A program made the translations under genes and the position numbers. Below the pieces are notes generated by a model that was given only the letters and a program-made list of their open reading frames with translations, did not search any database and had not been told where the DNA came from. From Burkholderia sp. 9120 (GTDB lineage Bacteria > Pseudomonadota > Gammaproteobacteria > Burkholderiales > Burkholderiaceae), in contig NZ_JQNA01000002.1 in NCBI RefSeq assembly GCF_000745015.1, forward strand, positions 4,464,001 to 4,528,000: DNA of 64,000 nucleotides. Direction: 5' to 3'. Within the stretch, counting starts at the first letter, position 1. The number at the start of each line of letters is the position of its first letter. This document shows, in pieces, positions 8,597 to 16,871 of the stretch.

Positions 8597-10507
8597 TTAA
8601 GTGCGCGCGGCGTCGACCCGCGTCATCCCGTCGGCGCTCCATTCTTCCGAGCCCACGCCGTGGTGTACGAAGAACAGGCCGTCGGGATCGTACTGGCGCT
8701 TCACCGCCGCGAGCCGCGCGTGATGGTTTCCCCAGTAGGCCCGCTGCCAGTCGCTTTCGAAGAAGTCGCTCTCGGACAGATACGTACCCGGGTCGGGCAC
8801 GATGGTGCGCAGGATCTGCGTGGCCTGGGCGATGCTCGTTGCGCTGCGCCGCCCGTTGCGCGTATCCGGCTCATGTCCCGCGATGCCCGGAAACGCCGGC
8901 GCGCCCAGGTCCGCGAGGATCGCGAGCGCGAAGGCATCGAGTACCGCGGGATTGGTCGCGGTTTGCCAGGTCGCGTTCAACGCGTCGGCCGGAGCGCCCG
9001 CCAGTCCCTTGTTGAAGTGCAACGTGACGGACCAGCGCCGGCTGCTCTGCACCAGCGTGTCGGCGAGGTCGCCGCGCCGTGCGGGCGCCAGCAGCGCGGC
9101 CGGCAGCCAGGTCGAGGTGTAGCCGTACAGGTACTGGCCGGCTTCGATCAGGTTGTCCGTCCAGAAGACGTTGCCTGGGTCGGCGCCCGGGCGGTCGTCG
9201 ACCGTTAGCGCGTCAGGGACGTGTTGCGCGAGGAAGGTCGGGTCCCAGAAGTGCCGCGCCGAGGCGGTCAGCACCTGGGGCGGTGTGGTCGTGCAGGCAT
9301 GCTCGCCGTTCGCGACCCAATCGAAGAACGGCTGCCAGACGCGCATAGCGGTGTCGCGATCAAGCCCCTGGAACACCATCGAAATGCGCAGCGTATTGTC
9401 GCTGCGGAACGCCACCGTCTCGCCCCAATGCGGATTGATCAGACTGGCCGCGCTGAACGCGATGAACTCGCCCACCAGCGCGCGGAATGCCGTCTCCGAC
9501 GACGCCTTCACCGTCGCGTTCACGACACCCACCAGATCGGGCAGTTCGTGCGTGCGCAACGTCAACTGCGTCACGACGCCGAAGCTTCCGCCACCGCCGC
9601 CTTTCAATGCCCAGAACAGATCCGGGTGCGTGCAGGCATTCACCGTGCGCACCACGCCGTCGGCCGTCACGATTTCGGCTTGCAGCAAACCGGCGGCCGC
9701 CGAGCCGAACCGCTTCGAAAAGCTGCCGAAGCCGCCGCTCTGCACCAGCCCGGCGACGCCGACCGTCAGGCAGCCGCCGCCTTGCACATAGCGCCCGCTT
9801 TGTGCGCTGACAGCGGCATAGACATGCCCCCACAGCGCGCCGGCGCCGATCGTAACCGCAGTCTCCGGTTTGACACGCCCTGCGCAACCGTCCGGGACGA
9901 AAGCGTCGTGCGAGGTGATGCCGCGCATGGCGTGCGTCCAGACCATCAGCGAATCGGCCGCGTTCGAGGTGCCCTGATAACTATGGCCGCCGCCTTTGAC
10001 CACCAGCCGCAGGCGATGCCTACGCGCGAAGTCGACGGCGCTCGCAATGTCTTGCGCTTCGCCCGCTGCGACGACGTACGCGCTCGGCGCGGAGGTCCAC
10101 GCGTCGAGCCAACCGCAGGTCTGCGTTAGCGCCGGGGTATCGCCGATATAGAAGGGGTTTTTAAGTCGCTTGAATTCGTCCGCGCACGCCTGGCTCGCGG
10201 GCGATTCGGCGCATACCGCGAGCGGGGAGCGAACCACGCTCAAGCGCCCGTTCACGGCCGCATTCAGTTGTTGCCAGGCGTCCGTGGAAGGCCACGCTGG
10301 ATCGCCGGGTCGCACGCGACGCAGTGTCGGACCGGCTGCTTCGCTCGCCTCACTTGCCTCGATCGTCGTGTCGGCCTGCGCATTGGCCGGCCCCTGTGCG
10401 AGCGGTTGCGGTTGCGGTTGCGGTTGCGCCAACGCTCGCCAGTTCGCACCGAACCATGGCGCGGCGAGTGCGCCTTTGAGCAGAGTCCGCCGGTCGAATG
10501 CGCACAT
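8597..10507 (-). CDS. Tat-exported FAD-binding oxidoreductase, BBE type
   Basis: 636 residues from the ATG at 10507. It opens with a twin-arginine signal (DRRTLLKGALAAP), followed by a Gln-Pro run encoded by four GGTTGC units (10404-10427, shown on the plus strand). The PCMH-type FAD domain contains VVKGGGHSYQG, whose His is the usual 8-alpha attachment site, and GGGCLTVGVAGLVQSGG, whose Cys is placed like the second flavin link in bicovalent berberine-bridge enzymes. The C-terminus has the BBE motif region (ESDFFESDWQRAYWGNHHARL, YDPDGLFFVHHGVGSEEW). Likely oxidises a sugar, phenol or alkaloid-like substrate in the periplasm; the substrate is unknown. An upstream in-frame start at 10561 would mask the Tat signal. 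Confidence 0.88.
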   Translation of the reverse strand: MCAFDRRTLLKGALAAPWFGANWRALAQPQPQPQPLAQGPANAQADTTIEASEASEAAGPTLRRVRPGDPAWPSTDAWQQLNAAVNGRLSVVRSPLAVCAESPASQACADEFKRLKNPFYIGDTPALTQTCGWLDAWTSAPSAYVVAAGEAQDIASAVDFARRHRLRLVVKGGGHSYQGTSNAADSLMVWTHAMRGITSHDAFVPDGCAGRVKPETAVTIGAGALWGHVYAAVSAQSGRYVQGGGCLTVGVAGLVQSGGFGSFSKRFGSAAAGLLQAEIVTADGVVRTVNACTHPDLFWALKGGGGGSFGVVTQLTLRTHELPDLVGVVNATVKASSETAFRALVGEFIAFSAASLINPHWGETVAFRSDNTLRISMVFQGLDRDTAMRVWQPFFDWVANGEHACTTTPPQVLTASARHFWDPTFLAQHVPDALTVDDRPGADPGNVFWTDNLIEAGQYLYGYTSTWLPAALLAPARRGDLADTLVQSSRRWSVTLHFNKGLAGAPADALNATWQTATNPAVLDAFALAILADLGAPAFPGIAGHEPDTRNGRRSATSIAQATQILRTIVPDPGTYLSESDFFESDWQRAYWGNHHARLAAVKRQYDPDGLFFVHHGVGSEEWSADGMTRVDAART

Positions 10508-10758
10508 ACGCTTGCCTGTCTCCCGAATGGCCGCGCTGCGCAACGCCCCGTGGCGCGGCATCAGGTGAATGCTTTACGCTGCGGTGTGATCGAACCGCAT
10601 GCCCGTTCCGGCCGATAAAACGGTCGAAGGATAGTAGCCGCGAACCCCCGCATCCGCTACTACGAGAACGCGCGTTACCGCGCCGCCGATGCGATAAATG
10701 GCGCTAGACTACCGCCGGATCGAACCACCAAAATCGCACAATTATCCGGAGCGCATCG

Positions 10759-11406
10759 ATGCCTTACGTTCTCTACTATTCGCCCGGCGCGGCCAGCATG
10801 GCGGTGCATTGGATGCTGATCGAACTGGGCGTCGCATTCGAAGCCCGCCTCGTCGATATCGATATCGGCAAGCAGCGCGAACCGGACTATCTGCGGCTCA
10901 ATCCCTCGGGTCGGGTGCCGACGCTGGTGGTCGACGGCGTGCCGCGTCACGAATCGGCTGCACTGCTGATGCTGCTCGCCGAACGCCATCCCGAAGCCGG
11001 CTTCGCGCCCGCGCCCGGTTCCGCCGACCGCGCCGAGTGGTTCGAAACGATGATCTTTCTCGCCAACACGGTGCTGCCCGCCATGCGCGACTGGTTTTAC
11101 GCGGAGGTCGACGGCGACGCGGCCGGCGCCGACGCAGTGCGCGCGCTCGCGGAGCGACGACTCGTTGAAGCGTGGGACCGGCTCGACGCGCAACTCGCCG
11201 ACAAGCCGGGTTACCTGATCGGCGGCAAGCTCAGCACGGTGGATTTGATGGCGCTCATGCTGATGCGCTGGACCCGCAATCAGCCGCGACCGGCGACCGG
11301 TTGGCCGCATCTCGCCGGCTATATCCACCAACTGCGCGCGCTACCGTCGTTTATCGAATTGAATACGCGCGAAGGGTTGACCGAGTGGCTTAACCCGAAC
11401 GATTGA
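10759..11406 (+). CDS. Glutathione S-transferase family protein
   Basis: 215 residues. An N-terminal thioredoxin-like domain (LYYSPGAASMAVHWMLIELG, then NPSGRVPTLVVDG with the cis-Pro, then HESAALLMLLAE for glutathione gamma-glutamyl binding) is followed by the all-helical C-terminal domain (LADKPGYLIGGKLSTVDL). Likely conjugates or reduces electrophiles with glutathione in the cytosol; substrate unknown. GGAG lies eight bases before the ATG. It is single, with convergent transcription from the next gene. Confidence 0.88.
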   Translation: MPYVLYYSPGAASMAVHWMLIELGVAFEARLVDIDIGKQREPDYLRLNPSGRVPTLVVDGVPRHESAALLMLLAERHPEAGFAPAPGSADRAEWFETMIFLANTVLPAMRDWFYAEVDGDAAGADAVRALAERRLVEAWDRLDAQLADKPGYLIGGKLSTVDLMALMLMRWTRNQPRPATGWPHLAGYIHQLRALPSFIELNTREGLTEWLNPND

Positions 11407-11426
11407 CCGGCACGGCGGGCCAGGCT

Positions 11427-12317
11427 TCAGCCCTGCCGCCTGCCGATCACCACGACGCCGCGCGACAACCCGCTCACGTTATCGACCGCGAGCGCCGCCG
11501 CGTACAACTGCGCCACCGGCACCCACACCGCCGGGTACTTGTAGCGCGCTACATCGAGCAGCAAGGCGCTGTCGCTCGCCGCGTCGTACGCAGCAAGCGG
11601 CGACCAGTGTCCGCCACCGGTTTCGCCGATCTCGACACGCCGGAAATTCAACAGCGCGAAACGATCGCCGTGGCGCGTGGTCTCGCGAATCAGATCGCGA
11701 AACTGCGCCAGCGTGAGGTCCGCCGCGTGGTAAGGCTGCACCGCGACCGGAAATGCCTGCAAGGCTGCGCCGAGCTGGTCGAGCGTCATGCCCTCGTGAG
11801 AAACGCGCGCCGCGTTGGCCACTTGCGGATCGACGCCGCGAAAGAAATCTTCCTGCGAGAAATACGGAAAGTCCGGATAGAGCGTCGAGGCGGGCCGGCG
11901 AATACCCAATGCGTTGAGCGCCATTACCGACGTCGCGACCGAGCAATACGCTTCGTTGCGCTGGGTTTCGAAATACTGCGAGAGCGGCCAGTACGACTGA
12001 TTGGCCGCGGCGCCGATCAGGCGCTTCTGGCCGGCCGGCTGCGCCAGGGCGACGAGGTTGGGTGGCACGGGCAGCGGGCCATCGGCGGACTTCGCATTGA
12101 TGGGCGGCGTTTGAGCTGAGGGCTGCGCAACGGGCTTCTGCGTGGCGGTTTGAATGGCGACCGGATTCGCGGTCTGACTCGCGGTCTCACTTGCCGTCTG
12201 ACTGGTCGCTACCGGCGCCGGTGCGCAGGCTGCGAGTGCCGCCGTCATCAGCAGCGCGGCAATCCACGCGGGCCGACCGGCGCGCCCAACGGTACGCTTC
12301 AAGGAGTATCTGGACAT
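11427..12317 (-). CDS. Phytochelatin synthase-like lipoprotein
   Basis: 296 residues. The signal ends in a lipobox (MTAALAAC, Cys31), followed by a Ser/Thr/Gln-rich tether (about 35-75). The papain-like phytochelatin synthase core has Cys125 (NEAYCSVATSVMALNALG), His237 (GGGHWSPLAAYD) and Asp255 (LLLDVARYKYP). These match the Cys-His-Asp triad and spacing of plant enzymes. Prokaryotic members lack the C-terminal Cys-rich half and mainly hydrolyse glutathione to gamma-Glu-Cys. Peptidase or transpeptidase action on glutathione in the envelope is therefore likely (inference). GGAAGGA upstream supports the ATG at 12317; an earlier in-frame ATG at 12500 would hide the signal. Confidence 0.85.
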   Translation of the reverse strand: MSRYSLKRTVGRAGRPAWIAALLMTAALAACAPAPVATSQTASETASQTANPVAIQTATQKPVAQPSAQTPPINAKSADGPLPVPPNLVALAQPAGQKRLIGAAANQSYWPLSQYFETQRNEAYCSVATSVMALNALGIRRPASTLYPDFPYFSQEDFFRGVDPQVANAARVSHEGMTLDQLGAALQAFPVAVQPYHAADLTLAQFRDLIRETTRHGDRFALLNFRRVEIGETGGGHWSPLAAYDAASDSALLLDVARYKYPAVWVPVAQLYAAALAVDNVSGLSRGVVVIGRRQG

Positions 12318-12555
12318 GGATCCTTCCGCTGCGGATGAACTCGGAACGACTGCGCCGCCGATGCATCTCGACAGGCACGGCCAGGCTCCGGTTTTGTAAC
12401 ACGAAACGAAACTGCGCGTGAATCGCGGTACAGCCTTGGCGTCGCGCCTTACGCAAGCATCAACGGCGCGCTGCCCGGCCGTATCCAGTTCAACGGCCAA
12501 GTGCGGTAAGATCCGTCGCCATCGAAATCAATCCAACGGAATCAACAGCTTGAGC

Positions 12556-12765
12556 ATGACTATCCCGTCACCTTGCGTCGACGTCTGCAGACTCGACGGC
12601 GCAACCGGCTTCTGCATCGGATGCCTGCGCACACGCGACGAAATTCGCGGGTGGAAAACCATGACCGACGACCTGCGCGTGCAGGTGATCGCTCAGAAAA
12701 CCCACCGGGAAGTGACAGCGAAAGCGCAGATTCACGGACCTCGTGCGGCGATGCAAACGTCCTGA
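12556..12765 (+). CDS. DUF1289 domain Cys-rich small protein
   Basis: 69 residues. The DUF1289 signature is SPCVDVCRLDGATGFCIGC followed by R-x-R-D-E-I-x-G-W, with four cysteines likely to bind a metal ion. These proteins are often annotated as Fe-S-like small proteins, but no function is proven. The start at 12556 sits just before the domain; a TTG at 12550 is an alternative, and a longer in-frame extension to 12418 is Cys/Arg-rich and unconvincing. It is divergent from the phytochelatin-synthase-like gene and convergent with the diguanylate cyclase gene. Confidence 0.82.
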   Translation: MTIPSPCVDVCRLDGATGFCIGCLRTRDEIRGWKTMTDDLRVQVIAQKTHREVTAKAQIHGPRAAMQTS

Positions 12766-12784
12766 ACGTGCTGATCGGCAGCGC

Positions 12785-13954
12785 TTATTCAGGCGGCACC
12801 GCGAACGCGAAACTGTTTTTGCCGCTGCGCTTGACGTGGTACATCGCTTCGTCGGCGGCGGCAACCAGCCGCTGATAATCGTCGACGAGATCGGGAAAGC
12901 TCGCAATGCCGACGCTGGCGCTGACCGAGCCGATGCCCATCTGCGTATCGGTCTCGACCACGCAGGCAATCAGCCGCTGGGCGATCTCGCCTAGTTCAGC
13001 GGCCTTCGAAAACTCCCGCACCAGCACCGCGAACTCGTCGCCGCCGATCCGCGCGACGACGTCGCCTTTACGCACCGAGACGCGAAAGCGCCGCGACACC
13101 GCGATCAGGAATTCATCGCCGACGCGATGGCCGAGCGAGTCGTTGATCTGCTTGAAACCGTCGAGGTCCAGATACAGCACCGCGATCTTGTACGGCGGCG
13201 GCGTTGCAAGGTCGCTGCGGCGGGCGATCGCATGCCAGTTTTCCGCGGCGTCTTCGAGCGTGGCGAACAGCTTGCGGCGGTTCGGCAGCCCGGTCATCGG
13301 ATCGTGCAAGGCCGCCTGCTCGAACTCCTGCGATTGCCCCACCAGTTGACGGTTGCGTTTGGCGTACAAACCCAGCGCCGCGAGCAGCAGGCAAAACAGC
13401 AACGCGGCCAGCGCGATCAGCAGATTCGCGACATGCGCGATCCGCAGCCGCACGTCGGCGCTGTCGACATCGTGTTGAGCACGCCAGTAGGCGGACACCG
13501 TGGCGAGCCATGTGTCGATGCCGTTCAGCGGCGCGTCGGGCGCGAGCGCCGCGGGTGGTATGCGTGGCGCGGGAATCGGGCTGGCATTGACGAGCGCCGC
13601 GAGCGAATCGAGGCGCTGCGATAGCTCGACGCGCGCGATCTTGACGCCCTGGGCCGTGCGCTGGCTATTGCCGGGCGCCTGCTGCCACACGCCGACGACC
13701 GCACGCGCGCCTTCCGCGCGATGCACCGCGTCGAGCACGAGTCCGGCGTAGTCCTGTTTCAACTGGTCTGAGAAGATCGTTCTGATCTGCAGCGCGAGAT
13801 ACAGCAGGCCGATCAGCAGACATAGCAGCGATACGGCGGCCAGCATGGCCGGCGCCGGCCCGAAGCGGGTCGCGAAAGCGCGTTCCGTGCGGCCGCGCCA
13901 GGAGCGATGCCGCTCACGGATGGGAGTAGATGTCTTGTTGACTTGCGTTGCCAT
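12785..13954 (-). CDS. Membrane-bound diguanylate cyclase (GGDEF)
   Basis: 389 residues. There is one membrane helix near residues 35-60, an extracytoplasmic region of about 110 residues with no known sensor fold visible to me, and a second helix near 170-195. A GGDEF domain follows (DPMTGLPNRRKLF, YLDLDGFKQINDSLGHRVGD, ARIGGDEFAVL). The active motif GGDEF is intact, so it should make cyclic di-GMP. An RKGD sits five residues before it, a proper RxxD product-inhibition site. There is no EAL domain. Its start overlaps the end of the upstream gene by 41 bases, so the two are probably translated as a pair, which hints at a functional link. Confidence 0.9.
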   Translation of the reverse strand: MATQVNKTSTPIRERHRSWRGRTERAFATRFGPAPAMLAAVSLLCLLIGLLYLALQIRTIFSDQLKQDYAGLVLDAVHRAEGARAVVGVWQQAPGNSQRTAQGVKIARVELSQRLDSLAALVNASPIPAPRIPPAALAPDAPLNGIDTWLATVSAYWRAQHDVDSADVRLRIAHVANLLIALAALLFCLLLAALGLYAKRNRQLVGQSQEFEQAALHDPMTGLPNRRKLFATLEDAAENWHAIARRSDLATPPPYKIAVLYLDLDGFKQINDSLGHRVGDEFLIAVSRRFRVSVRKGDVVARIGGDEFAVLVREFSKAAELGEIAQRLIACVVETDTQMGIGSVSASVGIASFPDLVDDYQRLVAAADEAMYHVKRSGKNSFAFAVPPE

Positions 13955-14789
13955 GCTGCCGATAGCTCACACGATGGAAGAACTGCCCCATGCGGGCGAA
14001 CAGGCTTTTGTGTCGGTTGTTCGCGGCGTGGCGCTCGGAAGGGGAAGCGGCGCGCGCGTCGGTGGACCGTGGGTCTTTGGCGGGCCTGGCGGCGGTGAAT
14101 TGTTGAATTGGCGAATCGGTTGCGGCCGTTGACCGGCGGTTCGCTGACGATGACGATGCGATCGGCGTGGCGTCTGTTGCATCAGTGGCGCGAGCGAGTT
14201 CCGGGTCCGGCGTGGACGGTCGTGCTACCTGACCGGACCACGACGCCAGGCGGCCACCCTGCTCGGCCTGTTGTTCCGCCTGTGCTTCGCTGGAGGTTCC
14301 GGCCGCCGTGGTGGGCGTAACCGTCATCGGCGTCTGCGTCTGCGCTGAGCCAGTTTCAGGGGCTGCGTTGGCCGCATTTGCCGTAGCTGCATTTGCCGTA
14401 GCTGCATTGGCCGTAGCTGCGTTTGCCGTAGCTGCGTTTGCTGTGGCTCCGTTTGCTGTGGCTCCGTTTGCCGTAGCCGCGTTTGTCGTAGGCATACCTG
14501 CCCGCCCCGCCGCACCGCCCGCGCCCACCGTCGCACCCGCACCAAGCGCCTGCCGCGCGCCCGCAATCGCCTCTGCATAAGCCTGCTGATCGTGATTGAA
14601 CCAGACGCCGTACGCAACCGTCCCCATCACGCCAAGCGCCAACGCGCCGGCGATGGCGACGCCCATCGCCAGTCGGCCGAAGCGCGGCGGCGCGACGGCG
14701 GGCGCAGGCCAGCCGTACGTGTCGCCGGCGGGCGCGAGGCCGTCGATTGAAGAAACTGAGGGATTGGGCAAGTCGGTATCGTGGTACAT
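13914..14789 (-). CDS. Single-pass membrane protein with Ala-Asn-Ala-Ala-Thr repeats, function unknown
   Basis: 291 residues from the ATG at 14789 (GGAG nine bases upstream). A proline-rich cytoplasmic N-terminus of about 40 residues leads to one hydrophobic segment (LAMGVAIAGALALGVMGTVAYGVWF). The long outside part is low in complexity and rich in Ala, Thr, Ser and Gln. It contains about eight copies of a five-residue repeat of the type A-N-A-A-T, encoded by a 15-base tandem array. The C-terminus is basic. I recognise no domain. It overlaps the start of the diguanylate cyclase gene by 41 bases; a partner or scaffold role is a guess. Coding is supported by intact frame through the repeat and by the start signal. 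Confidence 0.65.
   Translation of the reverse strand: MYHDTDLPNPSVSSIDGLAPAGDTYGWPAPAVAPPRFGRLAMGVAIAGALALGVMGTVAYGVWFNHDQQAYAEAIAGARQALGAGATVGAGGAAGRAGMPTTNAATANGATANGATANAATANAATANAATANAATANAANAAPETGSAQTQTPMTVTPTTAAGTSSEAQAEQQAEQGGRLASWSGQVARPSTPDPELARATDATDATPIASSSSANRRSTAATDSPIQQFTAARPAKDPRSTDARAASPSERHAANNRHKSLFARMGQFFHRVSYRQHGNASQQDIYSHP
14362..14492 (-). repeat. 15-bp in-frame tandem repeat (Ala-Asn-Ala-Ala-Thr units)
   Basis: Roughly eight imperfect copies of a 15-base unit, read on the plus strand as gccgtagctgcattt and variants. Copies differ mostly at synonymous or Ala/Gly positions, so the reading frame is kept. Such arrays can change copy number by slippage. Confidence 0.85.
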
Positions 14790-15230
14790 CGCAATACGCT
14801 CCGGAATCCTTATGTCTGACGTGTATACAGACTGGGGTTTCGCGCGACCTTGCCGAGCCGACGCCTGGTCGTTCGAAGAATTTACCCCGCTTAACGGATA
14901 GCGACAACACGGCAATGCTGCGCTTTAAACGCCATCGTTGCGAGAGCTATTCGCGTCGGGCATTCAGGTAAAACCTGCCAGGCTACCCGTTGCCGGACGC
15001 GCCGCCGGGAAGCCTCCCGGCGCGCTATCGCCCACCGGAACAAGGCCCGGCGTGGCGAACGGCTCTCAACCGCGTTCGATGGGATTGATAGACGCAACAA
15101 CCAGGCCTGCACCAGACTGGCGCTGTGCCGAACCATGAATTTTCGCGGGCGCCGCTTGAAACGCAGGGGCGAAAAACAACGGACGAAAGACCGCCCGCGA
15201 ACGCATGTTGACCCGACCCACACGGCGCCG
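14790..15230. other. Intergenic stretch, no gene seen
   Basis: About 440 bases between two minus-strand genes. It contains an inverted repeat at 15003-15022 (cgccggga / tcccggcg) without a following T run on either strand. Frames here lack convincing starts or recognisable proteins. The promoter of the repeat-protein/cyclase pair should lie at the left side of this stretch. Confidence 0.5.
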
Positions 15231-15575
15231 TTACTCGACGGTAATCGTCTCCTTCATGGTCGGATGAATGCCGCAGAAAACCTTGTACACGCCCGGCTTA
15301 TCGAATTTGAACTGGTACGTGTCGTTCTGATCGAGCGCGGCGGAACGGAACAGACCCGCGTCGTTCACCACCGTGTGCGGCTCGCCGTCGAGGTTTTTCC
15401 ATGTCACCGTTGAACCGGCTTTAACGGTCATCGCCATCGGCGTGAACATGAAATTCTTGATGACGACAGCGCCTGGTGTCTGCGCGCACGCAACAGACGA
15501 ACCGGCCGCCGCCGCAAACAGGCTCGCGCCCAGAAACAGCACACATGACACGCGACGAAGAGTAGGGATTTGCAT
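15231..15575 (-). CDS. Periplasmic cupredoxin (amicyanin/plastocyanin-like)
   Basis: 114 residues. A cleavable signal peptide (about residues 1-31, ending VACA-QT) precedes a single cupredoxin domain. The type 1 copper ligands are visible: His in EPHTVV, then Cys, His and Met in FCGIHPTM. It should carry one copper ion and act in periplasmic electron transfer or copper handling. AGGAG lies seven bases before the ATG. It follows the metallophosphoesterase gene by 33 bases on the same strand, so the two are very likely one operon. Confidence 0.9.
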   Translation of the reverse strand: MQIPTLRRVSCVLFLGASLFAAAAGSSVACAQTPGAVVIKNFMFTPMAMTVKAGSTVTWKNLDGEPHTVVNDAGLFRSAALDQNDTYQFKFDKPGVYKVFCGIHPTMKETITVE

Positions 15576-15608
15576 AGTCGATCTCCTGAATCTGAAAAGT
15601 GCGCTGGA

Positions 15609-16541
15609 TCAGACCAGCGTCTTATCGTCGAGCGTTGCCTTGAGCGGATGGTGCGCGATCTTGATGCGGGTCACGCCGAGCATTCGGGGCAGTTGGTCGC
15701 TCGCCACCGTCAGCGGGCCGGGACCAGGGCCGTTGCCCGCGGTCGGCTGCGGATAAGCCGTGGAGCGCGCGGTGTGGAACGTGATGTTGCCTTCCACCTT
15801 CGAGACGATCTGATGAATGTGCCCGTTGAGCACCGTCACCGAGCCGAAGCGCTTCAGGTAGCTCATCGCCTGGCCCGCGTCGCCGGTGCCCCAGCCCCAC
15901 GGTTCATAAATTGTCCACATCGGCATGTGCGCGAACACCACGATCGGTGTGCTGGACGAGCGTCCTTTCAGATCGTTTTCGAGCCACGCGAGCTGGTCGT
16001 CGCCGAGACCGCCCAGACCGTTCGGCTTGAAATGCATCACGTTGACGAGCGCGACGAAATGCACGCCCTGATGATCGAAGCTGTAATAGCCCTTGTTGTC
16101 CGAGGCCTGACCGAAACGGCTGAAGTATTCGGTGCCGGTGCCGTCGGTCACGTCGTGCTCGCCGGGCACCGTGTGCAGCTCGGTGATGTTCAGGCCGGAC
16201 ATGAGTTGCGCCGCGAGATCGAATTCCGCGGGCTTCGACAGGTGCGTGATATCGCCGGTATGAATCGTCAGCGCAGGCTTCACCGGCATCGCGTTGACGA
16301 AGTCGATGGTCTGCTTCAGCGTGCCCGCCACGTCCGGATTGGCCTCCTTGTTAAAGCCGATATGCGAGTCGCTGATCTGCAGGAAGAGCGGCACGCCGGA
16401 CGTTTTCGCGTCGGCGGCGAGCGCCAGTTCCATGGGCGTGAGAATCCCGCCTGCCAGCACGAACACGGTGCCCACGCTGCCGAATGCCAGGCATTTGAGC
16501 GCGTTGCGACGTGACGCGTCGAACGGTTGATGTGACGACAT
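15609..16541 (-). CDS. Tat-exported metallophosphoesterase
   Basis: 310 residues. The twin-arginine signal SRRNALKCLAFGSVG leads into a calcineurin-like domain. Its metal motifs are DSHIG, GDITH, GEHD (in place of the usual GNHD), FAHMP and NGHIHQ. It likely hydrolyses a phosphoester in the periplasm; substrate unknown. Start at 16541 is favoured by GAGGTGG upstream; a GTG nine bases earlier is the alternative. It is the first gene of a two-gene unit with the cupredoxin. Folded export by Tat fits metal loading in the cytoplasm. Confidence 0.88.
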   Translation of the reverse strand: MSSHQPFDASRRNALKCLAFGSVGTVFVLAGGILTPMELALAADAKTSGVPLFLQISDSHIGFNKEANPDVAGTLKQTIDFVNAMPVKPALTIHTGDITHLSKPAEFDLAAQLMSGLNITELHTVPGEHDVTDGTGTEYFSRFGQASDNKGYYSFDHQGVHFVALVNVMHFKPNGLGGLGDDQLAWLENDLKGRSSSTPIVVFAHMPMWTIYEPWGWGTGDAGQAMSYLKRFGSVTVLNGHIHQIVSKVEGNITFHTARSTAYPQPTAGNGPGPGPLTVASDQLPRMLGVTRIKIAHHPLKATLDDKTLV

Positions 16542-16871
16542 GGTGACCACCTCAGGGTAAAGACTCGCGAACGGACCACCGGATCATCCGGCGGGTGTCG
16601 CGACTCGGTTCGTCACGCATGACTGGCGGGGTGTCGGTTTTATTCCAACTTATTGACTGCGCGCCGCCCCGGCGAGGTCGACCAATTGTCTTTACCTCGC
16701 TATTCCCATGCCTTTTGAGCATGCCTACCAGCTTATAAAGTCTTTTTCCTCCGGCTGCCGAACCACTAAATTGCATTCAAGCCAACGATTTGACGCCACT
16801 CGCAACGTACCGAACGCGACGGCGAACAAGTCGGCCCCATACCGCAAACACATACCCGTCAGGAGTTGAAC
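16542..16871. other. Divergent intergenic region (metallophosphoesterase / SDR)
   Basis: About 330 bases between divergently read genes, lower in GC than the surroundings around 16625-16780. It must hold promoters in both directions. A short inverted repeat (CATGC 16707-16711 / GCATG 16719-16723) is the only structure I see; no confident -35/-10 pair. Confidence 0.45.

Noticed and set aside
15003..15022. Inverted repeat cgccggga/tcccggcg between the repeat-protein and cupredoxin genes
   Set aside because: Not followed by a T run in either direction and GC-rich palindromes are frequent by chance here.
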